Assembly: GCF_000577895.1 (NCBI RefSeq)
Contig: NZ_HG917868.1
Span: 2,852,001-2,916,000 of the forward strand
Origin: Clostridium bornimense
GTDB lineage: Bacteria > Bacillota > Clostridia > Clostridiales > Clostridiaceae
Length of the DNA: 64,000 bases
Direction: 5' to 3'
Positions 27,864-36,188 of this stretch are shown piece after piece (position 1 is the stretch's first letter; each line of letters starts with the position of its first letter). A model generated the notes under the pieces. That model was not told where the DNA came from. It did no database searches and saw only the letters and a list, made by a program, of their open reading frames with translations. A program made the position numbers and the translations under genes.

Positions 27864-28799
27864 CTAAATCTCCTTAAGCCCACTTATTATATTGTTATAT
27901 TCTTCAAACATCTCTGTTATTATTTCTTTACATGTTTGTTTTTTACTTATAAGTCCTGCAATTTGACCTGCCATAAAAGATCCTTCATCTAAATTACCTT
28001 CTATTACTGCCTTTGGTAATGCCCCTGTTCCAAGTTTTTCTATTTCTTCTTTACTTGCACCACTTTTCTCTAACATATCAAACCTTCTAGCTAATTTATT
28101 TTTTATTACCTGTACAGGATGCCCTGTACTCCTACCTGTGACAACAACATCTATATCTTTTGCATTTAAAACTAAATCTTTATAATTTTCATGTATTGTA
28201 CATTCTTCTGCAGCTAAAAATCTTGTTCCTACCTGTATTCCATCACATCCTAATGCAAAAGCTGCCGCTACACCTCTTCCATCACCTATACCACCAGCTC
28301 CTATAACAGGTATATTTACAGCATCAATTACTTGTGGTAATAATGCCATTGTTGTTAATTTTCCTACATGACCTCCTGATTCACAGCCTTCTGCAATTAC
28401 AGCATCTGCACCTGCCTTTTCCATTCTCTTTGCTAATCCACATGATGCTACAACTGGAATTACAACAATGCCAGCTTCTTTCCACATATCCATATATTTT
28501 CCTGGGTTTCCAGCACCTGTTGTAACCACTTTAACGCCTTCTTCTACTACTATCTTAGCTAACTCCTCTGCATTATCACTTAAAAGCATTATATTTACGC
28601 CAAATGGTTTATCTGTTAATTCCTTAGCTTTTCTAATTTCATTTCTAATCATATCTACTGGAGCATTACCACCAGCAATTATTCCCAAACCACCAGCATT
28701 TGAGACAGCCGAAGCTAATGATGCATTTGCTATCCATGCCATCGCGCCTTGAAAAATGGGATATTTTATATCTATAATTTCACAAATATTTTTTCTCAT
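27864..28799 (-). CDS. fabK: FMN-dependent enoyl-ACP reductase II
   Basis: Performs the last reduction of elongation. The 311-residue TIM-barrel flavoprotein of the nitronate monooxygenase superfamily has [31 protein letters not shown] and [19 protein letters not shown] for phosphate and FMN binding. FabK is the triclosan-insensitive replacement of FabI; no fabI is seen here. It overlaps no neighbour and lies 2 bp before fabD. Confidence 0.93.
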   Translation of the reverse strand: MRKNICEIIDIKYPIFQGAMAWIANASLASAVSNAGGLGIIAGGNAPVDMIRNEIRKAKELTDKPFGVNIMLLSDNAEELAKIVVEEGVKVVTTGAGNPGKYMDMWKEAGIVVIPVVASCGLAKRMEKAGADAVIAEGCESGGHVGKLTTMALLPQVIDAVNIPVIGAGGIGDGRGVAAAFALGCDGIQVGTRFLAAEECTIHENYKDLVLNAKDIDVVVTGRSTGHPVQVIKNKLARRFDMLEKSGASKEEIEKLGTGALPKAVIEGNLDEGSFMAGQIAGLISKKQTCKEIITEMFEEYNNIISGLKEI

Positions 28800-28812
28800 T
28801 TCTTCTTCTCCC

Positions 28813-29784
28813 TTACCACTGTAATAAGATTGCTCCCCAAGTCAAACCTCCACCAAATCCAACTAAAACTATTTTGTCACCTTTATTTAACATACCTTTT
28901 TCATTCATTTCATCTAATGCTATTGGTATACTTGCAGCAGAGGTATTTCCATATTTATCTAAATTTATATAAAATCGCTCCATAGGTAACTTTAATCTCT
29001 TAGATGCACTTTCTACAATTCTGTAATTAGCTTGATGTGGCACTATGTATTTAATTTCATCTAAAGATATTGAATTATCTTCAAGCACCTTATTTACACT
29101 ATACGGTATTATATTTACAGCAAATTTAAATACATCCTTTCCAGCCATATCTAATTTAGATTCACTACATCTTTCTTTTACTGAAAATGGGTTATCTATA
29201 CCAAATTCTCCTGTACTTAAGCATTTTCCTTTAGAACCATCAGATCCTATATATATATCCATAATACCATTTTCTTCTGTATATTCTAGCACCGCAGCCC
29301 CTGCTCCATCACCAAATAAGACGCAAGTACTTCTATCTTCCCAATCTAATATTCTAGATAACACTTCTGACCCTACAACTAATGCTTTTTTAAATTTAAT
29401 ACCATCTAAAAATTTACTAGCACAATTTAATGCATATATAAAACCAGAACATGCTGCAGAAATATCAAAGGCAACAGCATTTTTAGCCCCAAGTTTTGCT
29501 TGAACTAAACATGCAGTAGATGGCGTGAACGAATCCGGTGTAGTTGTCGCAACAATTATTAAATCTAAATCCAAAACATCTATTCCAGAATTTTTTATTG
29601 CTTTTGTTGCAGCTTCAGCTGCTAAATCTGATGTATTTTTATCAACTGATATACATCTCTCTTTAATCCCAGTTCTACTAGATATCCACTCATCAGATGT
29701 TTCTACAATTGTAGCTATATCATCGTTACTTACTACTTTCTCTCCTAGACACCTACCTGTACCTGTTATCTTAATATTCCCCAT
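28813..29784 (-). CDS. fabH: Beta-ketoacyl-ACP synthase III
   Basis: Starts chains by condensing acetyl-CoA (or branched acyl-CoA) with malonyl-ACP. The 323-residue protein has the catalytic Cys in [13 protein letters not shown] near residue 110, His in VPHQANYRI and Asn in [10 protein letters not shown]. It is the first structural gene after the regulator, 4 bp downstream of it. An AAGGGGT site sets the start. Confidence 0.95.
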   Translation of the reverse strand: MGNIKITGTGRCLGEKVVSNDDIATIVETSDEWISSRTGIKERCISVDKNTSDLAAEAATKAIKNSGIDVLDLDLIIVATTTPDSFTPSTACLVQAKLGAKNAVAFDISAACSGFIYALNCASKFLDGIKFKKALVVGSEVLSRILDWEDRSTCVLFGDGAGAAVLEYTEENGIMDIYIGSDGSKGKCLSTGEFGIDNPFSVKERCSESKLDMAGKDVFKFAVNIIPYSVNKVLEDNSISLDEIKYIVPHQANYRIVESASKRLKLPMERFYINLDKYGNTSAASIPIALDEMNEKGMLNKGDKIVLVGFGGGLTWGAILLQW

Positions 29785-29788
29785 TTAT

Positions 29789-30262
29789 TTACCCCTTTCT
29801 ACTTACCACTTCTTCGCCCTTATCTTTTATAAAACAATCTAACTTCCATAGGGCTTTAGTTAAAAATTCTTCTTCCTCTTTAGTTAATCCGTCTATAGTG
29901 GCCTTAACCATTTTTTCATGGAACTCATCATGAATTCTACAAACCTTTTTACCCTTATCTGTCAATGTAATTAAAACTACTCTTCTATCTAACTGATCTT
30001 TCGTTCTACTTACATATCCTTTTTTAACCAAGTTGTTAATAGCAATAGTAAGAGTTCCTACTGTTACACCTAATTCTTTTGCTACCTCTGACATAGATTT
30101 ACTACTATCCTCGCCTATCGCTGATATTGTGTGCATCTCTGTATATGATAAATTTTTTACATTTATCTCTCCTCTAGTCACTACATATTCATGTTGAATA
30201 GATAAAATATTTTTAAATATATCTACTAAAATCTCATTTATCATTGATAATGATTTATCCAT
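29789..30262 (-). CDS. fabT: MarR-family regulator of the fatty acid operon, FabT-like
   Basis: A 157-residue winged-helix regulator: helix-turn-helix MSEVAKELGVTVGTLTIAINNLVKKG and wing DQLDRRVVLITLTDKGK. It is the first gene of the fab/acc operon, the position of FabT in lactic acid bacteria, where acyl-ACP is the co-repressor. Two palindromes around its own promoter are candidate operators. I start at ATG 30262, after AGGTGG; the GTG at 30271 lies inside that site. Confidence 0.82.
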   Translation of the reverse strand: MDKSLSMINEILVDIFKNILSIQHEYVVTRGEINVKNLSYTEMHTISAIGEDSSKSMSEVAKELGVTVGTLTIAINNLVKKGYVSRTKDQLDRRVVLITLTDKGKKVCRIHDEFHEKMVKATIDGLTKEEEEFLTKALWKLDCFIKDKGEEVVSRKG

Positions 30263-30308
30263 TGTTACCACCTATATAATTATATTTTTTTCATTTAGTT
30301 ACAGTTTG

Positions 30309-30323
30309 TTTTGAATATCAAAA
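30309..30323. promoter_or_regulatory. Candidate FabT operator downstream of the start site
   Basis: A perfect palindrome TTTTGA-ATA-TCAAAA. It differs by one base from the TTTGACTATCAAA-type site described for streptococcal FabT. It should lie about 12-26 bases into the transcript. Confidence 0.55.
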
Positions 30324-30341
30324 TATTATTCCAATAATCAA

Positions 30342-30370
30342 AGTATATTTAACATTCACTATTTAGTCAA
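30342..30370 (-). promoter_or_regulatory. Promoter of the fabT-fab-acc operon, with a palindrome over the -35
   Basis: TTGACT (plus-strand positions 30365-30370) stands 17 bases from TATACT (30342-30347), a near-consensus sigma-A promoter reading left. The perfect palindrome TTTAGT-CA-ACTAAA at 30362-30375 covers the -35 and is a candidate repressor site. Confidence 0.78.
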
Positions 30371-30417
30371 CTAAAAATAAAAATTTCTGTTTATGTTAAA
30401 AATATGATATTCTTATT

Positions 30418-30455
30418 AAAAAAGCCAACCAACAGTATTTTACCATTGCTTGACT
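30418..30455 (-). terminator. Terminator after cinA
   Basis: AGTCAAGCAA pairs (one mismatch, one wobble) with TTGGTTGGCT, followed by T6 on the minus strand. It isolates cinA from the fab promoter. Confidence 0.65.
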
Positions 30456-30464
30456 TTAATTTTG

Positions 30465-31697
30465 TTAACATTTTCTTAATTTTAATCTAAGTTCATTTAA
30501 TATCTCTAAAACAGCCTTATGTCTTATATTTTCTCTATTACCTGATAAATTTAATTCTTTATATGATATATCTCCATCTATATAAAATCCTATATATACT
30601 AATCCTACTGGTTTATCTTCACTTCCTCCACCTGGTCCAGCTATACCTGTAGATGACACTCCAACATTAGTACCAGCTGTCTTTGCGATTCCCTCTGCCA
30701 TTTCCATTGCAACTTCTTTACTTACAGCCCCAAACTTATCTAATGTTTCTTTATTTACTCCTAATCTTTGCATTTTTGCTTCATTTGAATAACTAACTAC
30801 TCCTTGCATAAATACTTCAGATACACCTGGATAATTAACTAGCGTTGCTGCCACAAGTCCTCCAGTACAAGATTCAGCAGTGGCTATAGTCTTCTTAAGA
30901 TCTATTAACCTTTCTACTACTACTTTTTCTAAAGTATCATCATCTTCACCATACACATATTCTTTAAAAATATTTTTTATTTCACTCTCTACTGGACTTA
31001 TTAAATTTTTGCAATGACCTTCATCTTTCCCACTAGCAGTTATTCTTAATAATACTCCATCTTCTTTTGCATAAGGAGCTACTGTAGGGTTATCTCCACT
31101 TAATAAGTTACATATCTTATCTGCTGCCAATGATTCTCCTATACCATATATTTTTATTTCTTTTGATACTAATACGTTTTTAACCTTATTTTTTATATAT
31201 GGTACTACCTTACTTTTAAACATAGGTATTAATTCCTTAGGTGGTCCTGGTAACATAACAATAGTTTTATCCTCTGAGCTAACGATAACGCCTGGAGCTG
31301 TACCATTATCATTATATAAAGGTATTGCTCCTTCTGGAATATAAGCTTGTTTTTTATTAGATTCACTTACCTCCATATTTTTCTTTTTCATTATTTTTTC
31401 TATATTTTTATATGCTATTTCATCATAAACTAACTTTCTGTCGAAAAATTTAGCTATAGTTTCTTTTGTTAAATCATCTTTTGTAGGACCAAGTCCCCCA
31501 GAAGTAAATACTATATTTGATCTAGAAAATGCTATATTCAAAGCATCCATTAATCTATCTGCATTATCTCCTACCACCGTTTGATTGTATATATTTACTC
31601 CTAGTGAGGCTAATTCTCTAGACAAGAATTGAGCATTTGTATTTACTATATCTCCCAACAACAATTCTGTCCCTATACATAAAATTTCACCTTTCAT
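30465..31697 (-). CDS. cinA: Competence/damage-inducible protein CinA (NMN amidohydrolase)
   Basis: The 410-residue protein has an N-terminal MoaB/MogA-like domain (ILCIGTELLLGDIVNTNAQFL; FTSGGLGPTKDDLT near 70) and a C-terminal CinA/PncC domain with TAESCTGGLVAATL and SSTGIAGPGGG, which deamidates nicotinamide mononucleotide for NAD salvage. I start at ATG 31697, 5 bases after GGGGGA; the ATG at 31703 overlaps that site. It lies 20 bp downstream of the M23 peptidase gene. Confidence 0.9.
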   Translation of the reverse strand: MKGEILCIGTELLLGDIVNTNAQFLSRELASLGVNIYNQTVVGDNADRLMDALNIAFSRSNIVFTSGGLGPTKDDLTKETIAKFFDRKLVYDEIAYKNIEKIMKKKNMEVSESNKKQAYIPEGAIPLYNDNGTAPGVIVSSEDKTIVMLPGPPKELIPMFKSKVVPYIKNKVKNVLVSKEIKIYGIGESLAADKICNLLSGDNPTVAPYAKEDGVLLRITASGKDEGHCKNLISPVESEIKNIFKEYVYGEDDDTLEKVVVERLIDLKKTIATAESCTGGLVAATLVNYPGVSEVFMQGVVSYSNEAKMQRLGVNKETLDKFGAVSKEVAMEMAEGIAKTAGTNVGVSSTGIAGPGGGSEDKPVGLVYIGFYIDGDISYKELNLSGNRENIRHKAVLEILNELRLKLRKC

Positions 31698-31717
31698 AAA
31701 CATCCCCCAAATTAATA

Positions 31718-32476
31718 TTATTTTAATAAGTCACTAGGACTTATTATATTTCCATTTTCTTTTACTTCTAAATGTAAATGTGGACCTGTAGAATTTCCTG
31801 TACTTCCAACTCTAGCTATCTCCTGACCTACGCAAACAGTATCTCCACTCTTTAAAAGTAGTTCATTACAATGACCAAATAATACTTCCATATCGCCTGC
31901 AGCTATTATCAAAGTATTTCCATATCCACTTACCCATCCACTCAATATAACTTTTCCCTCAACAGGACTATATATAGATGAATTCATTGGTGCTCCAATA
32001 TCTATTCCCTTATGAAAAGATTCACTTCCATTGAATGGATCACTTCTACTTCCAAAAGATGATGTTATTACTCCCCTAGTAGGAAGTGAAACTTCCTCAC
32101 CTTCTGTGCCACAACTCTTCGATTGTGAATAGATCTGTAATATATTTTCTTCAGTATCCATAGTATACCTAGCATAATCGCTAGGAGTACTAAATTCTGA
32201 TATAAAGAAATCCCCTTCTTTATATACAATATTACTCCTAATCTCAATATTTGTTAAGTCATTATGTCTTTCCATATATATTTCTTTAACTTTATTTAAA
32301 TATATATCTATATCTTCTTTATTTTCAAATACTATTCTATCAATACCATCTATATTCACCAATACTCCATGCTTCGTATCATCTTCCCCATATACTACTC
32401 TTATTTCCCTAAGAAATACTACCGAAACTAAAATTATGCTAAAAACTAAACTAATAATTTTTACTTTTTTATTCAT
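31718..32476 (-). CDS. M23-family metallopeptidase, membrane-anchored or secreted
   Basis: A 252-residue peptidoglycan hydrolase-like protein. One hydrophobic segment near the N-terminus (IISLVFSIILVSVVFL) would export or anchor it. The C-terminal LytM/M23 domain (about 130-250) has both zinc motifs: SFHKGIDIGAP (HxxxD) and GPHLHLEV (HxH), plus FGHC. The residues needed for endopeptidase activity are all present. The ATG at 32476 is my choice; AAAGGAG lies 14 bases upstream, farther than usual, so the start is uncertain. Confidence 0.82.
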   Translation of the reverse strand: MNKKVKIISLVFSIILVSVVFLREIRVVYGEDDTKHGVLVNIDGIDRIVFENKEDIDIYLNKVKEIYMERHNDLTNIEIRSNIVYKEGDFFISEFSTPSDYARYTMDTEENILQIYSQSKSCGTEGEEVSLPTRGVITSSFGSRSDPFNGSESFHKGIDIGAPMNSSIYSPVEGKVILSGWVSGYGNTLIIAAGDMEVLFGHCNELLLKSGDTVCVGQEIARVGSTGNSTGPHLHLEVKENGNIISPSDLLK

Positions 32477-32590
32477 ACTAATAGTTAGCACTCCTTTCAC
32501 ATTTTAATACTATTGCCCAAATATTTTTTTTTATTCCACAATATTTTTGTTATAATTAAACTATTATGATAACTGAAAGGAACGGATTTA

Positions 32591-33562
32591 ATGTCAACTT
32601 TTAAATTTACTAGAAAAACACCTTCTTTCACCCCATTATCCAATACATTTATTGACAAATACATGCCTATGGCTCGTGGAGAATTTATTAAAGTATACAT
32701 AATGGGATTAAGATTATATCATTCTGGGGAATTAGGTATAAATTCCTCACTTTTAGCATCTTCCCTACATCTATTGGAATCCGATGTAATGAATGCTTGG
32801 CAATACTGGCATGATGAAGGTGTAATAAATAAAATAAAAATAGATAATTTTGACAACTTTGAAATTGAATTTATAGATTTAGACAAAAATAATATAACAA
32901 CAAAGGAAGTAAATTTACTTTCAGAAATGAAATCTGACTCTACTAGGGGGATGCTCGAAGATATAGAATCCCTTCTTGGTAGACCTCTTTCATCTGCTGA
33001 GATGCAAAACTATCTTTCTTGGCAAAAGTCTTTTGGATTTTCTCCTGAAATGATTTTACTTTTAATTCAATACTGCGTAAGCAAAAAAAAGACAGATTGG
33101 AGATACATAGAAAAAGTAGCTATTTCATGGAAAAACCAAGAAATAGATTCTGCTGAAAAAGTTCAAGAATATATAAAGAAAAGCGAAGATAAATGGTCAT
33201 CTATAAGAAAAATTCTCAAATATTTAGGGGTTTCCGAGGGAGAAGTTATGAAACCTCAAGAGGAAATGTTTGATAAATGGTTATTTAAATATAATATGCC
33301 TCTAGAAGTTATATTTAAAGCATGCGATATTTGTTTTAAAAATATAAATAAAGCTGATTATAAATATATAGATGCTATATTGAACAATTGGAATAAAGAA
33401 AATTTACGCTCACTAAAGGATATAGATGCAAAAACTACTATTAAAAAAGCTAATAAACATAACTTTGAAAAACCTAAATCTAAATTCTTTAACTTTGAAT
33501 CACATGACTATGATTATGATGATCTAGAAAAAAAATTATTAGGATGGGATGATAATGATTAA
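32591..33562 (+). CDS. DnaD-domain replication protein
   Basis: A 323-residue primosome-type protein: an N-terminal winged-helix region (LGINSSLLASSLHLLESDVMNAWQYW), then two DnaB/DnaD C-terminal domains (about 120-190 and 205-280) with the family pattern LGRPLSSAEMQNYLSWQKSFGFSPEMILLLIQYCVS and YIDAILNNWNKENL. In Firmicutes such proteins help load the DnaB helicase. It overlaps the start of the DnaI-like loader by 8 bases. Confidence 0.85.
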   Translation: MSTFKFTRKTPSFTPLSNTFIDKYMPMARGEFIKVYIMGLRLYHSGELGINSSLLASSLHLLESDVMNAWQYWHDEGVINKIKIDNFDNFEIEFIDLDKNNITTKEVNLLSEMKSDSTRGMLEDIESLLGRPLSSAEMQNYLSWQKSFGFSPEMILLLIQYCVSKKKTDWRYIEKVAISWKNQEIDSAEKVQEYIKKSEDKWSSIRKILKYLGVSEGEVMKPQEEMFDKWLFKYNMPLEVIFKACDICFKNINKADYKYIDAILNNWNKENLRSLKDIDAKTTIKKANKHNFEKPKSKFFNFESHDYDYDDLEKKLLGWDDND

Positions 33563-34538
33563 TAAATTTACTGGAGAAGTATATAAAACTTATGAGCGAT
33601 TACAAGAAGAGAATTCACGTGATATGCGTGATAGAAAAAAATTGATATACTCTACTATTCCTTCTTATTCAAATTATGAAAGAGAAATTTCAAAGTTATC
33701 AATTGCTCTAGTTAACCTTACTATAAGTAATGACAATAATAAAATAAATGAAATAAATAATATAAAGCAAAAGATTTTATCGCTTAGAGAAAAAAAATAT
33801 GAACTTCTTGTTCAAAATGGATATCCAGCAGATTTTCTTGAACCAAAATATCATTGTAACAAATGCAAAGATACTGGATTTATAGGAACTACAAGATGTA
33901 CCTGCTTTAAAAAATATCTAACTAAACTTTATTATGAAAAATCAAATATTAAATCTTTATTATCAGATGGTAATTTTAAAAACTTTAAATTACAGTATTT
34001 CTCCAATAAACCATCTTCTGAATCAAATAGAAGTCCTCAAAGTAATATGCAAGATATATTAGAAAAAGTTACTTCTTATATTAATAACTTTGAATCTACA
34101 AATGATAACCTTCTATTTTACGGAAGACCTGGTACAGGAAAAAGTTTTATGTCTCAATGTATAGCTAAGGAATTATTAGATAAGGGATTTTTAGTAGTAT
34201 ACCGAACTGCATCTGATATCATTGAAGATTTACGTGAAATTAGATTTAATAAAACTCCTGATTTACATGATCTCATTTTTAATTGTGATTTATTAATTAT
34301 AGATGATTTAGGCTCTGAAGGTTCTAATGATTTCACTACAACAGAATTATTTAATTTATTAAATAAAAGATTATTATCGAAAAATAAAATGTTAATAAAC
34401 ACTAACTTATCATTATCTGAAATTGCAAATGCCTATTCAGATAGAATTACATCACGATTAATGGGAGATTTTCAGCTCTTTAAATTTTATGGAGAAGATT
34501 TAAGAGTAAAATTAAATTTAAAGCGAAAAAACTTATAG
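33555..34538 (+). CDS. DnaI/DnaC-like replicative helicase loader ATPase
   Basis: A 327-residue AAA+ protein. The N-terminal domain holds a zinc cluster (CNKCKDTGF and TRCTCFKKY, about residues 100-120), as in DnaI, where it contacts DnaB. The ATPase part has Walker A GRPGTGKSF, Walker B LLIIDDLGSE, sensor NTNLS and the arginine in SRLMGDF. I start at ATG 33555, 7 bases after AGGATGG inside dnaD. It presumably loads the DnaB encoded at 47226-48557. Confidence 0.87.
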   Translation: MINKFTGEVYKTYERLQEENSRDMRDRKKLIYSTIPSYSNYEREISKLSIALVNLTISNDNNKINEINNIKQKILSLREKKYELLVQNGYPADFLEPKYHCNKCKDTGFIGTTRCTCFKKYLTKLYYEKSNIKSLLSDGNFKNFKLQYFSNKPSSESNRSPQSNMQDILEKVTSYINNFESTNDNLLFYGRPGTGKSFMSQCIAKELLDKGFLVVYRTASDIIEDLREIRFNKTPDLHDLIFNCDLLIIDDLGSEGSNDFTTTELFNLLNKRLLSKNKMLINTNLSLSEIANAYSDRITSRLMGDFQLFKFYGEDLRVKLNLKRKNL

Positions 34539-34562
34539 ATAATTCTATAAGTTTTTATTTTT
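34529..34562 (+). terminator. Terminator after the helicase loader gene
   Basis: AAACTTATAG, which includes the stop codon, pairs with CTATAAGTTT, followed by a T-rich run. Confidence 0.8.
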
Positions 34563-34570
34563 ATACAATA

Positions 34571-34603
34571 AAAAAAAATCTTGAGAAAACTCTCAAGATT
34601 TTT
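34571..34603 (-). terminator. Terminator of the tRNA operon
   Basis: AATCTTGAG pairs with CTCAAGATT, flanked by A8 and T6. On the minus strand the run of T follows the hairpin directly after tRNA-Thr. Confidence 0.88.
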
Positions 34604-34679
34604 TGGTGCTGGCAACAGGACTTGAACCCGTAACCTGCTGATTACAAGTCAGCTGCTCTACCAATTGAGCCATGCCAGC
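34604..34679 (-). tRNA. tRNA-Thr(TGT)
   Basis: A 76-base cloverleaf with encoded CCA. The acceptor GCTGGCA pairs with TGCCAGC; the anticodon loop is CTTGTAA with anticodon TGT; the T loop is GGTTCAAGTCC. It is the last gene of the seven-tRNA operon. Confidence 0.95.
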
Positions 34680-34685
34680 GGACAA

Positions 34686-34762
34686 TGGCGACTCAGAAGG
34701 GGCTCGAACCCTCGACTTCCAGCGTGACAGGCTGGCACTCTAACCAACTGAGCTACTGAGCC
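34686..34762 (-). tRNA. tRNA-Asp(GTC), copy 2
   Basis: A 77-base cloverleaf with encoded CCA; anticodon loop CTGTCAC, anticodon GTC; T loop GGTTCGAGCCC. Identical to the copy at 34930. Confidence 0.95.
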
Positions 34763-34767
34763 AAATA

Positions 34768-34843
34768 TGGTGGGAACAACAGGGCTCGAACCTGTGACCC
34801 TCTGCTTGTAAGGCAGATGCTCTCCCAGCTGAGCTATGCTCCC
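34768..34843 (-). tRNA. tRNA-Val(TAC), copy 2
   Basis: A 76-base cloverleaf with encoded CCA; acceptor GGGAGCA/TGTTCCC, anticodon loop CTTACAA, anticodon TAC. Identical to the copy at 35012. Confidence 0.95.
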
Positions 34844-34847
34844 ATAA

Positions 34848-34922
34848 TGGTGACCCGTAGGGGAATCGAACCCCTGTTACCACCGTGAAAGGGTGGTGTC
34901 TTGACCGCTTGACCAACGGGCC
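34848..34922 (-). tRNA. tRNA-Glu(TTC), copy 2
   Basis: A 75-base cloverleaf with encoded CCA; acceptor GGCCCGT/ACGGGTC, anticodon loop CTTTCAC, anticodon TTC. Identical to the copy at 35094. Confidence 0.95.
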
Positions 34923-34929
34923 GGAAATA

Positions 34930-35006
34930 TGGCGACTCAGAAGGGGCTCGAACCCTCGACTTCCAGCGTGACAGGCTGGCACTCTAACCAACTGAGCTAC
35001 TGAGCC
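34930..35006 (-). tRNA. tRNA-Asp(GTC), copy 1
   Basis: A 77-base cloverleaf with anticodon GTC and encoded CCA; third gene of the operon in transcription order. Confidence 0.95.
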
Positions 35007-35011
35007 ATGTA

Positions 35012-35087
35012 TGGTGGGAACAACAGGGCTCGAACCTGTGACCCTCTGCTTGTAAGGCAGATGCTCTCCCAGCTGAGCTATGCTCCC
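35012..35087 (-). tRNA. tRNA-Val(TAC), copy 1
   Basis: A 76-base cloverleaf with anticodon TAC and encoded CCA; second gene of the operon. Confidence 0.95.
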
Positions 35088-35093
35088 ATACAA

Positions 35094-35168
35094 TGGTGAC
35101 CCGTAGGGGAATCGAACCCCTGTTACCACCGTGAAAGGGTGGTGTCTTGACCGCTTGACCAACGGGCC
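35094..35168 (-). tRNA. tRNA-Glu(TTC), copy 1
   Basis: A 75-base cloverleaf with anticodon TTC and encoded CCA; first gene of the operon. A GC-rich leader hairpin (TCGGC/GCCGA) lies just upstream, between it and the promoter. Confidence 0.95.
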
Positions 35169-35223
35169 ATATTACTTACCATATTTCTTCGTTTCGGCAC
35201 TGCTTACCGCGCCGACAAGATAT

Positions 35224-35252
35224 ATAATACAATGAATAATGAAATGTGTCAA
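35224..35252 (-). promoter_or_regulatory. Promoter of the tRNA operon
   Basis: TTGACA (plus-strand 35247-35252) stands exactly 17 bases from TATTAT (35224-35229), reading left into tRNA-Glu about 55 bases on. The -35 is a perfect consensus, as expected for a stable RNA operon. Confidence 0.85.
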
Positions 35253-35633
35253 CATAATTTTTTATTTTTTTTTAAAATAAAATTCTTAGTTATATTTTAA
35301 ATCTTTTTAAAATATATTGTATTATTTTGTCATAATATTTTATCTCTTATTTTCTTCATTTTACTCTACTATTCTATTAAAGTTGTATTGACAATATATA
35401 TATTATTATTATCACATAAAAAAAATTTATTACTAATAATTTTGCTTTTATTAGAATAAATTCTGAATTTATTTATATAAAATTTTTTATCATACTGTAT
35501 TTTATCCGCAAAAATTTCTATCAAATCACATGTTTTATAATACAGTAAACTACTAAAATCTATTAATTTATTTTTTTAAAAGATACTATCGACGAATAAA
35601 TTATATAAATTTATATTTATATAATTTACAAGG
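35253..35633. other. AT-rich noncoding stretch
   Basis: About 380 bp upstream of the tRNA promoter with poly-A and poly-T tracts and no open reading frame, RNA gene or clear palindrome that I can support. It leads into the dispersed repeat element. Confidence 0.5.
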
Positions 35634-36172
35634 CACAATTAATGTTAATTTTCCCCTATGGGGAAAGTATTATAGTCTTGCGGACAGCGAATGTAGACTG
35701 AGTTAACAATGAAATTTAAAATTTTCATATAACTTATGTTTTTACACATTAAATATGGTATATAAAATTCTTTGTATAATATAGTAATTAATTAGATATT
35801 AAGTATTTTTATATACAAAACTATTATACTAAAGTGTTGTTATTAAACTATAAAACATAAAACTACTTGTGACCTGAATTTTGCCACTACTTAACTAGAA
35901 CAGATGCTAATATGCAATTAAATATATCTTGATTCTATACAGATATATATTAAGCTACATGAAAGTTCAACTTTCATTAGCTCCCTCTGTAAAACAACAT
36001 TATAATATCAATTCTAATTATAAAATAAGTCTCCATAATAAATTAATGACACTACTCTTATAATTCAAGAAATTCTATAGGAATTTCCACCTTAATTGAT
36101 AATTGTGAATTGTGAATAAAAAAAGAGGCCTCGCTTACAAATTTTCTTTTGTTATTGTAACAGCCTCCTAAA
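35634..36172. repeat. Dispersed structured intergenic element, long copy A
   Basis: A noncoding element of about 540 bp sharing ordered blocks with 55490-55852. Block 1 (35634-35688) has two adjacent hairpins (TTTCCCC/GGGGAAA and GTC...GAC) and ends in GACAGC. About 170 bp specific to this copy follow. Block 2 (35889-35910) is ccACTACTTAACtAGAACA-like. Block 3 (35951-36032) has the stem AGCTA-ATGAAAGTT/AACTTTCAT-TAGCT. Block 4 (36064-36120) has GAAATTC/GAATTTC and then GTGAATTGT units. Block 5 (36123-36172) is a terminator serving the minus-strand gene at 36189. No coding capacity is evident. Confidence 0.75.
36123..36172 (-). terminator. Terminator after the PPDK regulator gene
   Basis: GAGGC/GCCTC and TTACAA/TTGTAA pair in tiers; T7 follows on the minus strand. 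It forms the gene-proximal end of repeat copy A. Confidence 0.7.
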
Positions 36173-36188
36173 ATTTTGATCCTACTTC

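Noticed and set aside
34740-35162. Open reading frame of 140 codons on the minus strand
   Set aside because: It runs through four tRNA genes; it is an artefact of the duplicated tRNA cassette.
35253-36172. A protein gene or known structured RNA (tmRNA, 6S, SRP RNA) in the long gap
   Set aside because: No open frame of useful length and none of the hallmark sequences of those RNAs; only the dispersed repeat is supported.
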